64,000 bases of DNA, taken from positions 62,001 through 126,000 of the forward strand of contig NZ_CAJXYQ010000001.1 of assembly GCF_913063105.1 (NCBI RefSeq), read 5' to 3'. The notes below the pieces were generated by a model that saw only the letters and a list, made by a program, of their open reading frames with translations, ran no database searches and was not told where the DNA came from. Numbering within the stretch: the first letter of the stretch is position 1; each line of letters starts with the position of its first letter. The translations under genes and the position numbers were made by a program. This DNA is from an uncultured Draconibacterium sp. (GTDB lineage Bacteria > Bacteroidota > Bacteroidia > Bacteroidales > Prolixibacteraceae). Of the stretch, positions 47,408 to 58,400 are shown one piece after another.

Positions 47408-48439
47408 TTAAGTCATATTTCTTAAATTGCTGCGCCTAAAATCCTCAATCTGTACATTAAAATATTCTTTTTCTAACTTTAAATTAAGATACGGGTGTCT
47501 TTTTCCCAAATCCTCTGTTTTTTTCTGAAAGCTAAGAAGAAATTTAGAATATTCCGGCGAATTTTTATTGATTGGCCGATGCTTTACAGCATTGCAAATT
47601 TTTAGCACTTCTCGTGCTGTTTCGGTACTTTCCGGGTCGATTAAAGCCTGCTCAAACCGTTCCCAGATATGCTTTACGGCTGCCCCGGAAAGGTGCAACA
47701 TATCTTCGGCATAAAACCGATAATCGCGCAGTTCATCCATTACAATTTCGTACGAAGGAAAGTAAGCACAACGTTCGCTTCCAAAGTGTTGAATAAGTTG
47801 ATCGACAGCCAGAAGAAGTATTGCCTTACTGCGCTGATTTTCAATAGCCCCATCTTTCCAATGGCGAATCGGGCTTACTGTAAACACGACTTTTACATCG
47901 GGATTTTGCTGCCAGATTTTGCCGAATAAACCAATATATTCATCAACAATTTGTTGTACCGATAGTCGTTCGCGCAGAAACTCGCGTGCAGGTATTTTGT
48001 GACAATTGGAAACCAACGCACCATTTTTTTTATACCGATAAATCCAGGCGGTACCAAAGGTGATAAATAAAAAGTTAGATTGTTTCAGATAAGCCGACGA
48101 TGCTGCAATGCGATTGTTTATACCATCAACAGCCAGGTTTGCTTCGGCATGCGAAAAACGCCCGTGGTGATTAAAGCTGTGCCACAGCCCATTGTGTTGT
48201 ACCAAATCGTCTGCTTCAAAGGTTCTTTCTTCCAACAACAGGTGCAAACCGCTCACCACCGACATGGGGTTGTACAGAATTCCAAACGGGTTGATATCAA
48301 CCGAATATTTCAGCGCCTCCAGCTTCTCTCCAATGTTTTCGGTAAAACACGACCCCATTAGCAGGTTCTTCTTTTTGTATCCTGTTTTCCATGAAAACCC
48401 AGGTAAAGCAACCTCCGTTTGAAATTTTGTTTCGCCCAT
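47408..48439 (-). CDS. GSCFA family (SGNH-hydrolase-like) protein in the glycogen operon
   Basis: 343 residues. The family motif MGSCFTENIGEKLE is at about 28-41, and a late AEDMLHLSG (about 243) supplies an Asp-x-x-His pair, the layout of SGNH/GDSL hydrolases with Ser replaced by Ser/Cys in GSCF. A central FLFITFGTAWIYRYK is also typical. The family has no established reaction. Its start directly abuts the stop of the branching enzyme gene, so it is firmly part of the glycogen operon. It could deacylate or acylate a glucan or a linked metabolite (speculation). No signal peptide. Confidence 0.85.
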   Translation of the reverse strand: MGETKFQTEVALPGFSWKTGYKKKNLLMGSCFTENIGEKLEALKYSVDINPFGILYNPMSVVSGLHLLLEERTFEADDLVQHNGLWHSFNHHGRFSHAEANLAVDGINNRIAASSAYLKQSNFLFITFGTAWIYRYKKNGALVSNCHKIPAREFLRERLSVQQIVDEYIGLFGKIWQQNPDVKVVFTVSPIRHWKDGAIENQRSKAILLLAVDQLIQHFGSERCAYFPSYEIVMDELRDYRFYAEDMLHLSGAAVKHIWERFEQALIDPESTETAREVLKICNAVKHRPINKNSPEYSKFLLSFQKKTEDLGKRHPYLNLKLEKEYFNVQIEDFRRSNLRNMT

Positions 48440-50458
48440 TTATTGCACTTTAGGGATATCTACCTTTTTTAACACTACGGCGGTTCGTGCCGGCAGATAC
48501 AATTTTAGGTAATGCTGGCTGTCCATTCCTTTGCTGGGCATGGTGTAATAACTAATTTCTTCGTCAATCCGGTCGTGTCCTCCAAAGCGCCCCGAATCGG
48601 AGTTCAGCACTATTTTATATTTTCCGGCCCCGAGCGGAATGCCATAATCGGTAAACGATTGCGTTGGGTTGAAGTTAAATACAAACAAAAACAAGCCCCG
48701 GTGAAAAGCCAGCACTTTATCGGCTTTATTGTCGAAAACTTTGTCGACCGATGGTACGGTAAGAATCCTGTTTTGATTGATCAGCTGAATCATTTCCTTA
48801 TCGAAATCGTACAGCCAATGAAACTTCAGTTGCTGATCTTCGGCAATACTCCAGATGCGACGTGCATGCGCATAGGACCAATTATTGCCTTCGCGCGGAA
48901 AATCAATCCATTCGGGATGCCCAAACTCATTACCCATAAAGTTAAGATAAGCCCCTCCGGCACTGCCAGCTGTTGCCAAACGAATCATTTTATGCAGGGC
49001 AATTCCACGCTCCACCGTAATATTGGGCTGATCTTTTCGCATGGAAAAATACATTTCTTTATCAATCAGTCTGAAAATTATTGTTTTATCGCCTACCAGT
49101 GCCTGGTCGTGTGATTCGGCATAACTCACCACTTTTTCATCCAAACGCTTCGAGGTAAGCTGGTAAAAAATGTCACCCACTTCCCATTCATCGTCAGATT
49201 TTTCTTTGATCATCTTAATCCAGAAATCAGGAACACCCATGGCCATCCGGTAGTCGAAACCCAGCCCGCCATCGTTAACAGATGCGGCCAACCCGGGCAT
49301 TCCACTCATATCTTCGGCAATAGACAAAGCCCGGGGATTTATTTCCTTAATAAGTTTATTTGCCAATTTAAAATAGGTTGTGGCTTCGTGGTCTACATTG
49401 GCATTAAAATAGTCGTTGTAATTGGTAAAGGCAATTTCCAGTCCATGGTTAAAATAGAGCATACTTGTTACCCCGTCAAAACGAAATCCATCAAACTGAT
49501 ATTCGGTAAGCCAATAGCTGATATTGGACAAAAGAAAATGCAGCACTTCGTTTTTACCGTAATTAAAACAATAGCTATCCCATGCCGGATGCTCGCCTTT
49601 AGCTCCTTCGTGAAAAAACTGATAGCGGGTACCATCGTAGTTTCCAAGGCCCTCGAGTTCGTTTTTAACGGCATGCGAGTGCACCAAATCCATAATAACA
49701 GCTATACCCATGCCATGCGCCTCATCAATCAGCTGTTTGAGTTCGTCGGGGGTTCCAAAGCGCGATGACGCAGCAAAAAAGCTACTTATGTGATAACCAA
49801 AGCTACCATAATACGGATGCTCCGGTATAGCCATCAGCTGAATAGTGTTGTAGCCATTTGCTTTTATGCGTGGTAACATCTGCTCCCTGAATTCATTGTA
49901 GGTATGCACACGCTCTTCTTCGCCCGCCATTCCAACATGGCCTTCGTAAATAAGTGGCGGTTCATCGCTTCGCTGAAAGTCAGGATTTACCCATTGATAA
50001 GCCTTTTCCGGAGCCCAAACCTGTGCATTAAACATATGGGTTTTTTCATCCTGAACAACACGCCTGGCCCAGGCCGGAATGCGTTTGCCAAAATTTACGG
50101 CCCAGTGTACATTTAAAGCATAGAGGTCGCCATGCGCCAGCTGTTCATGTTCCAGATGAAGCTCCCAAACACCATGCTCGAGATGCACAAAAGAGTATGC
50201 CGCACTTTCTTCCCAGTTGTTAAAAGTACCTATTAAAAACAGGTGTGTGGCATTGGGTGCCCATTCGCGCATTACCCATCCGTTTTCGGTTTTATGCAAA
50301 CCAAAATACAAATGTCCGGTGGCAAATTCCTCGAGTGTTTTTCCTCCGGTTAATTCGTTTTCTTTTCGGTCGGCCTGAATCATTCGGTCTGAAATAACTC
50401 CCGAAAAGGGTTCCAGCCATTTATCGTCTTGTACTAATTTGGGCAGGTATTTTTTCAT
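48440..50458 (-). CDS. glgB: 1,4-Alpha-glucan branching enzyme, GH13_8 (eukaryote-like) type
   Basis: 672 residues. CBM48 (about 45-165) is followed by the GH13 barrel, with IMDLVHSHAVKN (about 258), FRFDGVTSMLYFNHG (about 330), catalytic Glu in ALSIAEDMSGMPG (about 395) and YAESHDQALVGDK (about 455). The C-terminal beta-domain follows. The sequences DGVTSMLY and GNEFGHPEWIDFPREGNNWS mark the eukaryote-like GH13_8 subgroup rather than the E. coli GlgB type. It makes alpha-1,6 branches in glycogen. It is first in the operon and preceded by a terminator hairpin in its apparent leader. Confidence 0.95.
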   Translation of the reverse strand: MKKYLPKLVQDDKWLEPFSGVISDRMIQADRKENELTGGKTLEEFATGHLYFGLHKTENGWVMREWAPNATHLFLIGTFNNWEESAAYSFVHLEHGVWELHLEHEQLAHGDLYALNVHWAVNFGKRIPAWARRVVQDEKTHMFNAQVWAPEKAYQWVNPDFQRSDEPPLIYEGHVGMAGEEERVHTYNEFREQMLPRIKANGYNTIQLMAIPEHPYYGSFGYHISSFFAASSRFGTPDELKQLIDEAHGMGIAVIMDLVHSHAVKNELEGLGNYDGTRYQFFHEGAKGEHPAWDSYCFNYGKNEVLHFLLSNISYWLTEYQFDGFRFDGVTSMLYFNHGLEIAFTNYNDYFNANVDHEATTYFKLANKLIKEINPRALSIAEDMSGMPGLAASVNDGGLGFDYRMAMGVPDFWIKMIKEKSDDEWEVGDIFYQLTSKRLDEKVVSYAESHDQALVGDKTIIFRLIDKEMYFSMRKDQPNITVERGIALHKMIRLATAGSAGGAYLNFMGNEFGHPEWIDFPREGNNWSYAHARRIWSIAEDQQLKFHWLYDFDKEMIQLINQNRILTVPSVDKVFDNKADKVLAFHRGLFLFVFNFNPTQSFTDYGIPLGAGKYKIVLNSDSGRFGGHDRIDEEISYYTMPSKGMDSQHYLKLYLPARTAVVLKKVDIPKVQ

Positions 50459-50980
50459 AGGTTTGACTCCTTCCTTTTAATCTTTCCAAATCGGTATTCA
50501 TTTCCCGATTTGTTTTTTTAAAGATAGAGATTCGGATGTGAAAATAGCCGCTATTGTAAGAAAATGCGGTGAGAATTTTTAAAATATAAAACTCCACGCA
50601 AATAAACCTGAGATTTTACATCACAAGAATGCGCATAAAAAAACCATGGCGGGGGACGCCATGGTTAGTAGTTGTTTAATAAATGCTGTTTAATTATAAC
50701 TTAAAACGCCGCAAAATTAAACAAAAGACCTACCGAAAAAACCATATCCGAAAAAACTTTTTATGTTATAGAATTGTTTTGGGCATAACAAATATCAGAT
50801 GTTTTGTCCCGGCTTTTTTATGTGCTCAGTGCAGTACTATTGATTTTGGTTATTTTTACCTGCAGTCAATAAGCTGAGATCAATAAAATGAGGATGAATT
50901 TAAACATACATTTCAGCGAATAAGTTAAATGCCTCGCTGATTCTGAAAATAAAAACGCTTGACGACATAGAATTAAAACC
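50459..50980. other. Divergent intergenic region upstream of glgB and the PLP enzyme
   Basis: 522 bases without a convincing gene. It contains a minus-strand terminator (50637-50666, listed separately) and a minus-strand TAATTTTG (50712-50719) that could be the -7 element of the glycogen operon, although no TTG is placed correctly. A 64-codon plus-strand frame at 50683-50877 is judged spurious. I see no SAM-riboswitch core before the PLP enzyme gene. Confidence 0.5.
50637..50666 (-). terminator. Terminator/attenuator hairpin in the leader of the glycogen operon
   Basis: A perfect 10-bp stem AACCATGGCG/CGCCATGGTT (50642-50651 with 50657-50666) has a five-base loop and is followed on the minus strand by a T-run of seven. 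It points towards glgB, 179 bases before its start codon. No minus-strand gene lies behind it within the window, so it must terminate leader transcripts or an unannotated small RNA. Confidence 0.8.
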
Positions 50981-52213
50981 ATGAAAAAAACCGGATTTAC
51001 AACCACCGCCCTAAATGTACCCTTTGCCAAAGCCGACCCCCACAATGCTTTGCAAATGCCGCTTTACGAAGCTGTAGCTTACGAGTTCGACTCGGCAGAA
51101 CAAATTGAGGCCAACTTCAGGGGTGAATATATTGCTCATGTATACTCCCGATCGTCGAGCCCAACGGTAGAGTATTTCGAGTTGAAACTAAAAGCACTTA
51201 CCCAAAGCAGCGCTGTAATTGCTGTTAGCTCGGGTATGGCAGCCATTTCGAATACGCTGCTGGCCCTTACCAAAGCCGGCGATAATATTATTTCCGGCAA
51301 CCGATTGTTCGGACATACTTTTGCTCTCTTTCAAAATACACTTTCTGAATTTGGACTGGAAACCCGTTTTAGTAAACTCTGTTCTGAATCAGAAATAGAA
51401 AAATTAATTGACAAAAATACCCGGGCCATTTATTTTGAAACGGTTACCAATCCTCAGCTGGATATTGCTGATATTGAAATGCTGTCGCGCGTAGCAAAAA
51501 AACACCAATTGTTATTAATTGCCGATAGTACTCTAACACCACCCAATGTTTTTAATGCCGGGGAGTTTGGAATTAATATCGAAGTGCTTTCTACTACCAA
51601 ATACATTTCCGGAGGAGCAACTTCGTTTGGTGGCGCCATAATCGACCACGGAAATTACGACTGGAAACGCAACCCAAACCTATCGGCCTATACCGAAAAG
51701 TTTAAAGCCAACGCATTTGTTGCCAAAATAAGGAAAAACATTTACCGAAATACCGGCGGAAGCATGGCGCCCCAAACTGCCCGCTTTCAAATTCAGGGGC
51801 TCGACATATTGGAGCTTCGGGTAGAAAAATGCTTTCAGAACTGCCTGGCGCTGGGCAATTTTTTGAATGCACATCCTCAAGTTAAAAAAGTGAGCTACCC
51901 GGGATTGGAGACGGATGAGCGCTACCCTTTGGCACAAAAGTATTTTAACGGCATTCCGGGCACCATTATGAGTTTCGAGCTTGAATCGAAAACGGCCTGT
52001 TATGCTTTTATGAACAGGCTTCAAATCATTCGTCGGGCCACAAATCTTAACGACAACAAAACATTGATTATTCACCCCTACTCCACCATTTATGCCGAAT
52101 TTACGGAAGAAGAACGCTCTGCAGCAGGTATTAACGATTGTATGCTACGCCTGTCGGTAGGTATTGAAAATGTAGGTGATGTAATTGCTGATATTGAGGC
52201 GGCCTTATCGTAA
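50981..52213 (+). CDS. Cys/Met-metabolism PLP enzyme (O-acetylhomoserine sulfhydrylase/methionine gamma-lyase-like)
   Basis: 410 residues of the trans-sulfuration PLP family. PLP-binding Lys207 is in STTKYISGGATSFGG. The phosphate/partner-subunit motif YSRSSSPTVEYFE (54-66) differs from the usual Y-x-R-x-x-NPT by Ser for Asn. The cofactor Asp182 is in IADSTLTPP. Family members include O-acetylhomoserine sulfhydrylase, cystathionine synthase/lyase and methionine gamma-lyase, and sequence alone cannot separate them here. It is a single gene with no SAM riboswitch, far from the methionine operon. Confidence 0.88.
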   Translation: MKKTGFTTTALNVPFAKADPHNALQMPLYEAVAYEFDSAEQIEANFRGEYIAHVYSRSSSPTVEYFELKLKALTQSSAVIAVSSGMAAISNTLLALTKAGDNIISGNRLFGHTFALFQNTLSEFGLETRFSKLCSESEIEKLIDKNTRAIYFETVTNPQLDIADIEMLSRVAKKHQLLLIADSTLTPPNVFNAGEFGINIEVLSTTKYISGGATSFGGAIIDHGNYDWKRNPNLSAYTEKFKANAFVAKIRKNIYRNTGGSMAPQTARFQIQGLDILELRVEKCFQNCLALGNFLNAHPQVKKVSYPGLETDERYPLAQKYFNGIPGTIMSFELESKTACYAFMNRLQIIRRATNLNDNKTLIIHPYSTIYAEFTEEERSAAGINDCMLRLSVGIENVGDVIADIEAALS

Positions 52214-52250
52214 CCATCCTGATTTTAACACTAAGACACTACGTTTTTTT

Positions 52251-52426
52251 CACCGCAAAGACGCTAAGGCGCTGGGATTTTCTCAACTGAGATATGGTTT
52301 AAATACTTCTGGAAATTTCTTTATCTGCCTGCTGCGATTTGCATAGTGCCTGTTTATTGTTTTTTATTCTTTGCGGCTTCGCGGTTTAATTCTTTTTTCA
52401 CCGCAAAGACGCTAAGGCACAGAGGT
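52251..52426 (+). repeat. Dispersed intergenic repeat, left flank of the giant gene
   Basis: Two copies of CACCGCAAAGACGCTAAGGC lie at 52251-52270 and 52399-52418, each after a T-run. The second is preceded by TTGCGGCTTCGCGGTTTAAT (52371-52390). A related copy lies beyond the other end of the giant gene at 63753-63799 in the same orientation. A further short duplication, CATTAAAGCATTG, lies at 52434-52446 and 52459-52471. They look like members of a dispersed genomic repeat family rather than part of a gene. Confidence 0.7.
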
Positions 52427-52480
52427 ATTTCACCATTAAAGCATTGCAGCATTCAGGCATTAAAGCATTGCCCCTTCTTT

Positions 52481-55400
52481 TTAGTAAGCCAACATTACGG
52501 TACCATTTTTAACCGTACCCAAACCATCGTTCAGTATCAGCACATAAATGTAGTTACCGGCCGGCAATCCACCCGATTTACCAATGGTAAGTATGTTTTC
52601 TGAGGTTCCCCACCACCAGGCATCTTCGTAAGTTCCCCAAACATCGAGGTTACCGTAATGTTCTTTTTCCCAAAGCTTCACACCGTTTCGGTTAAAGATC
52701 ATCAGCTTCGCATTCGGGTATTTCTGTATACACAAGATCTGGAAGAAGTCGTGAACACCGTCATCGTTTGGCGAGAATCCGTCAGGAATAAACAACTCGC
52801 AGTTCAATTCGGTATCCAGGTATTCCGGATAACCATCGAGGTCGAGGTCGTCGTTACTGTAATCGCCATCGCCATTTAGGTCTTCGTTCACTGTTGGGTA
52901 CTGGTCATCTTCATCGTTGGTATCGCGCCAGTCGCGTATTCCGTCGCCATCAAAGTCCTGAATTGGTGCATTGCTGCCCGTTTCGTTTCCGTAATCGGCC
53001 CATCCCGAATAAGTATCATAAGCATCATCCAATCCATCTCGGTCTTCATCAGAGTACCATCTTAATACATCGGCAATACCATTATTATCGTCATCGTGGC
53101 CTTCAATCATATCAAATACCCCGTCGTTATCCGAGTCGATATCGAGGTAGTCAGGCATCGAGTCGCCATCGGTATCTTCCGGAGTAAACGGATAGCCGCC
53201 ATTTTCCGGATCGTAGGCATCGTCCCAACCGTTACCGTTACCATCGCGGCCCGTTGGAGGGATATAATTACCTTCGGCCTGTCCTTCAATGTTATCAGGA
53301 ATACCGTCGTTATCCGAGTCAATATCGTAACTATCGGGTATGCCATCGTGGTCGGAGTCGATAGCGCGGTCGCCCTCAACAATATCAATAATACCATCGT
53401 TATCGTCGTCAATATCGTCGGTATCCGGAATTCCATCACAGTCGTTATCCGGTACGCGTGTAATGTAAACCCAGGCTGTATCGCACAACGACGGAATACC
53501 GTTGTCGCAAATCACATACTGGAAGCTGTCAATTCCGAAGAATCCTTCAAATGGGATGTATTCGAAGTTTCCGTTGGAATAAAGGGTAAGGGCGCCACTG
53601 TCAGGTGGTGTTACCGGCACCGGATTAACGCTTATGTCATCTCCATCCGGATCGGAATCATTTAGAATAACATTTCCAAATAAGTCGCCACAAGGTACTT
53701 CGTAATAATCATCAACCGCAATTGGCGGATTATTGGCCGGACGAACCATAATAAATACAATGGCCTGTCCACATTCGGGCTCACACGGTATACCATCGTC
53801 ACAAATCTGGTAACGGAAAATATCCGGTCCTTCATAATCGAGGTCAGGTGTATAGGTTACCATACCGGTGTTATTATCAACAACCACCGAACCATGACTT
53901 GGCGCAATAACCACACCAAGCGATTCAAGGTTGATATTGGTTTTCAGATCGTAGTCGTTATTGGTCACCGGAATTTCAACCGGAACATTAACTGCGGTAA
54001 CAGCCGAGTCGTTCACCACGTTTGGCGGCAGGTTGCCAAATACCTCGAATGTTGCCTCGCAAGTACTTGAATTGCCATTCACATCGTAGGCAGTTACCGT
54101 TATGGTGGTAATACCAATATTGTCGCAATCCAGTTCATAATCGTCGAGTAATACAGTGTCAATACCACACTCATCAGATACCGTGTCGGTAACCATATCC
54201 CAGCTCAATTCATATTTTCCGTACTCATCCAACTGAATGGTTTGTAACGGACGACACTCAATAAACGGATCAACCGGATCGATAACGGTAACAATAGCTT
54301 CGCAGGTATCGCGTAAACCATAATAATCGGTTACAATTAGTGTTACCAGGTTATCTCCAACATCAAAACAGTCGAACTCATCCGGCGTTATCTGATAGGT
54401 TTCAATTCCGCAGTTGTCAAACGAGCCGTTATCAATCATATCAGGGGTTATGGTAGCTATACCTGTATCATCAAGGTAAACCGTAATATTTTGACAAATG
54501 GCTGTTGGTGGAATGTTATCTCCAATAATTATATCGGCCACACAAACGCCTGAATTTCCGGCTTCATCTGTTACAACCACATTAACCTGCCGGCCTTCTT
54601 CCACATCCAAACAGGTGAAATCGCTTATGTCCACATCAATTATCAGATCTTCAGCTGCAGTACAATTATCTGATGATCCGTTGGCAATAGTTGCAATGTC
54701 AATTTCTGTCATAATGTAATTGCCTTCGTCATCGAGATAAACGGTTATGGAATTACACACCGGAACAGGAGGAATTGTATCGGTAAGGGTAATTACCTGC
54801 TGACAAGAATCAACATTTCCACAAAGGTCGGCAATGCTATAGTAGTTGGTAATTGTTGTACTACCTAAAGCATATTGTTTTTCACTACGGAAAGTGAATG
54901 AATTCGGATCTATTTCACAATTATCTGTTAGTACTCCTCCGGCCGCCTCAAACGCTTCAATAGTCGTAATATCATGCAGCACTTCTGACAGACACTCAAT
55001 AGCGGTATCAGACGGGCAAATTATTACAGGTGGAGTAATATCGTTTATGGTAATGCTGTATGAACATTGCGCAATATTTCCACAAATATCTTCAATACTG
55101 TAGGTTCTTACAATAATTAACGGACAGGTAGTGCCATTTAAGCTATCTCCCACATGACGGAACGAACTTTCAAGCAACTCGTAATTATCTGTTGCTGTTC
55201 CACCTGCCGCTACAAAATCGGCAAGACTGGTAAATATCCGGGCGTTTACATCATCGAAACACTCAACTGATATATCTGCCGGACAGGTTAGCACCGGATT
55301 CGACTCGTCGCGTTTGAAAATGGTGTATGAACAGGTTTCCGACCAGTTACCGCACTCATCTGCAACAATGTAGGTATAGGTCATCTGGCCTTCGCAATCT

Positions 55401-58400
55401 GACACCAGCGAATCGAGACTTACCAATGTAAATGATGAAGAATCGATTTCGCAATTGTCGCTGGCAGAACCACCTCCACTAATAAATTCACTTAATACCA
55501 CGTACGGATCAGGGTAAGCTGCGGTTGCATCGATGGTATCATCAGGCGGACAGAACAACAAGGGCTTTTCATCGTCAACCACAGTGATGGTATGTGTGGT
55601 TTCGCCACGGTTGCCACTCATATCGTAGATTTCGTAGGTATTGATATATCTTCTCGGGCAAACGCTATCGTAGGTAATCGACGAGATTAGTTTAAAGCTG
55701 CTGCTGTCAATCTCACAATTGTCGCTGAACCAACCGCGGAAGCTTAAGAATACCTCAATGGTTGTAATTTCAACCGGATCGCACACCAGTGTAGTATCCG
55801 GTATACCAATCAACGGCGGTATAGAATCGATTACTGTTATTTGCTGAATATAATCGGTGTAATTATCACACTCATCAGTAAAACGATAGGTACGGAAAAC
55901 AATACCCGGACTAGCTGCCGAATCACCTTCATAAGTCATTACAAAGTCACCGCAATCGTCGTCAACCAAACCACCATCTGCCCTGAATTCGGCATAATCG
56001 GCATAAGGCCCCGGCATGTAACAATCGGCATTCAGGTCGTTTGGTGTAGCAAGTACCACCGGAGGAATGGTATCGTTTTTATAAATATACTGAGTTGCCT
56101 GTCTGTAGTTACCACACCCATCAGTTAATCGATAGGTTCGGGTATATGTGGTCGGACAGGTGCCAAACTGGTCAGTAACCATTAAAGTAAGTGTAAGGAA
56201 TCGGTCCTGACAGTTATCATCGGCTATATCTCCGGCAGCCCGCACTTCGTAAATATCTTCGTAAACCCTTGGCAGCGGATCGTTACATCCCAGGGTAATT
56301 TCTTTAAATTCGAGATCTGGTCGAATGGTATCATCCACTTTAAACACCTGTATACAGCTGGTTTCTTCGCCATTTACATTGCGTATAAAGTAAGTAATGG
56401 TAATAGTTTTCGGACAGCTACCACTGCTGCTGATAGTGGAGCGGAACGATGACGGATCTAAGGCAACCGGATTACTGTAGGCCACACCTCCGGCAGCTTC
56501 AAAGGCTGCCAATGAAGTATAGCGTGGAACTTCAGGTTCACATTCGAAAGTATAGCCTGACAGATTCGGACATTCCAACACAAATTCAGCAGCCTGGTAT
56601 ACATATATAATTTGTGTACACTGCGTAGTATTACCGCAGAAATCTCCTACTTCATATGTTCTGGTAATTGTTTCCGGATCAGTACCTCCATCCGATACAT
56701 CGCTAACGTGACGGAAACTAACCACCGCACAATTATCGCTGAAACTACCTCCCATTGCCAGGAATTCTGATGTATCGGCAGCCGGATCAGGAGCAAAACC
56801 ATAGCCAACAGTTAAATCAGGAGGACAATTTAATACCGGATCTATCTGATCGTCAACAATTATCTGATGTGTTGCACTTAATGTATCGCCATCGAAATCC
56901 AATACGCGGTAGGTGCGAATTTCTTCGTAACAGTAGTTGACTCCAACATAAACTACAGTATCAACTGTGAAGGTACTGGTATCAATTCCGGCATTTGAGA
57001 ATACCTCCACATCAGGATGCAGCGCAAGATAGGCCAGTAAGGAATCCAGCAATGGATAGCTAAACCGCTCCTCGTAACAAATTTCTGTTACAACCGGCGA
57101 CATATACTTATCAAGCGGAACAGGTTCGGTTATGCTTACTGTTATGCTTGCAACACATTCGTTTGCATCGGTAACTGCTAAGGTATAGTCGCCTGCAGCC
57201 TGATTAAATAAATCTTCGTTTATTCCAATGGTGTCTCCTGCTTCGTTTGTCCAGGCGTAATCATAAGTTGGTGTTCCTCCGATAACCGAAACATCGATAC
57301 TTCCGGTTGAATCGCCCATTACCAGCACATCGGTAACGGATACAAGGATAATCTCGAGCTCTTCCGGTTGCTCTATGGTAACAGTTAAAGTGGCTGAACA
57401 GCCAAGTGTATCGGAAAGTGCATCGGTAACTGTGACCGTATAAACACCAGCCGGCAGGTTAGTTAAATCCTCCGTGATTTCTCCATTGCTCCAGCTGTAA
57501 GTATAAGGTTCAATACCACCTGAAACTTCGATATCGATTGAGCCTGTGCTATCGCCATAACAAAGCACATTAACCGAATCAGCCATAATTACCGGATCGC
57601 TGATTACCACATGTAACCAGGCCGTATCCGGACATGCAGAGCCAGTACCTAGAACACGGAAGTCGTCACCTGTTTCGGTATAGGTTAAGCCGGTTCCATC
57701 TGTCCAGGTATATTCTACACAAGCATAAACCGTATCGTAAGTAACACCTCCATCAATTAATGTGGTGGTAAGAATAACAATGGAATCGCATCCCAAATCG
57801 GTTTTTAATGTAGCCTCGTATACATTTTCTACTGTGGTAGAAACAGTGTATCCATTCCAGTCATATTCCGGATCTCCAACACAAAGAACCGTATCCATAC
57901 GTACTGTATCCGGTGGCAAAATGGTGACATTATAGGTCAACAAACTATCGCAATTGTAGAAATTCGGAATGGTATCAAAATAAATCCACGATTGGTCAGA
58001 TGTAATCGTTACATTATTTATGGTAGTGTCAGGTGCTCCGTAACAAAGCGTTAAGTACAGCACCGAATCAGTTACCGGCAATACAGTCACTTCGTAATAG
58101 ATTAAAGTATCACAACCCGACGGACCAGGTGCATTGTAGATATAAACACTATCCGTTTCATTCGATATACTTATTCCATACCAGTCGGCCACCGGATCGC
58201 CATAACAGATTGAATTGGTAAGGGTATCTTTCATGGCCGGCAGAATGGTAACATCGTAGGTTAACAGCGAATCACAACCATATTGGTTAGCACCAGGCAG
58301 TGTATCAAAATAAACCTGGCTGAAATCGGTTTGTATCCATACATTGTTCCAGGCAAATTCCGGACTACCTTCGCACAATATGGTGTCCAGCAAAGTATCG

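Noticed and set aside
50683-50877. 64-codon plus-strand frame between glgB and the PLP enzyme gene
   Set aside because: The composition is that of translated AT-rich spacer. There is no ribosome site and no family resemblance, and the minus-strand leader of the glycogen operon occupies the same bases.
50700-50980. SAM riboswitch upstream of the PLP enzyme gene
   Set aside because: None of the S-box core words (GATGAAA-like, GGCAACC, GGTGCCAA) is present.
53096-53665. 189-codon plus-strand frame inside the giant gene
   Set aside because: It is a mirror of the acidic calcium-repeat coding sequence, whose GAT/GAC-rich codons remove stops from the opposite strand.
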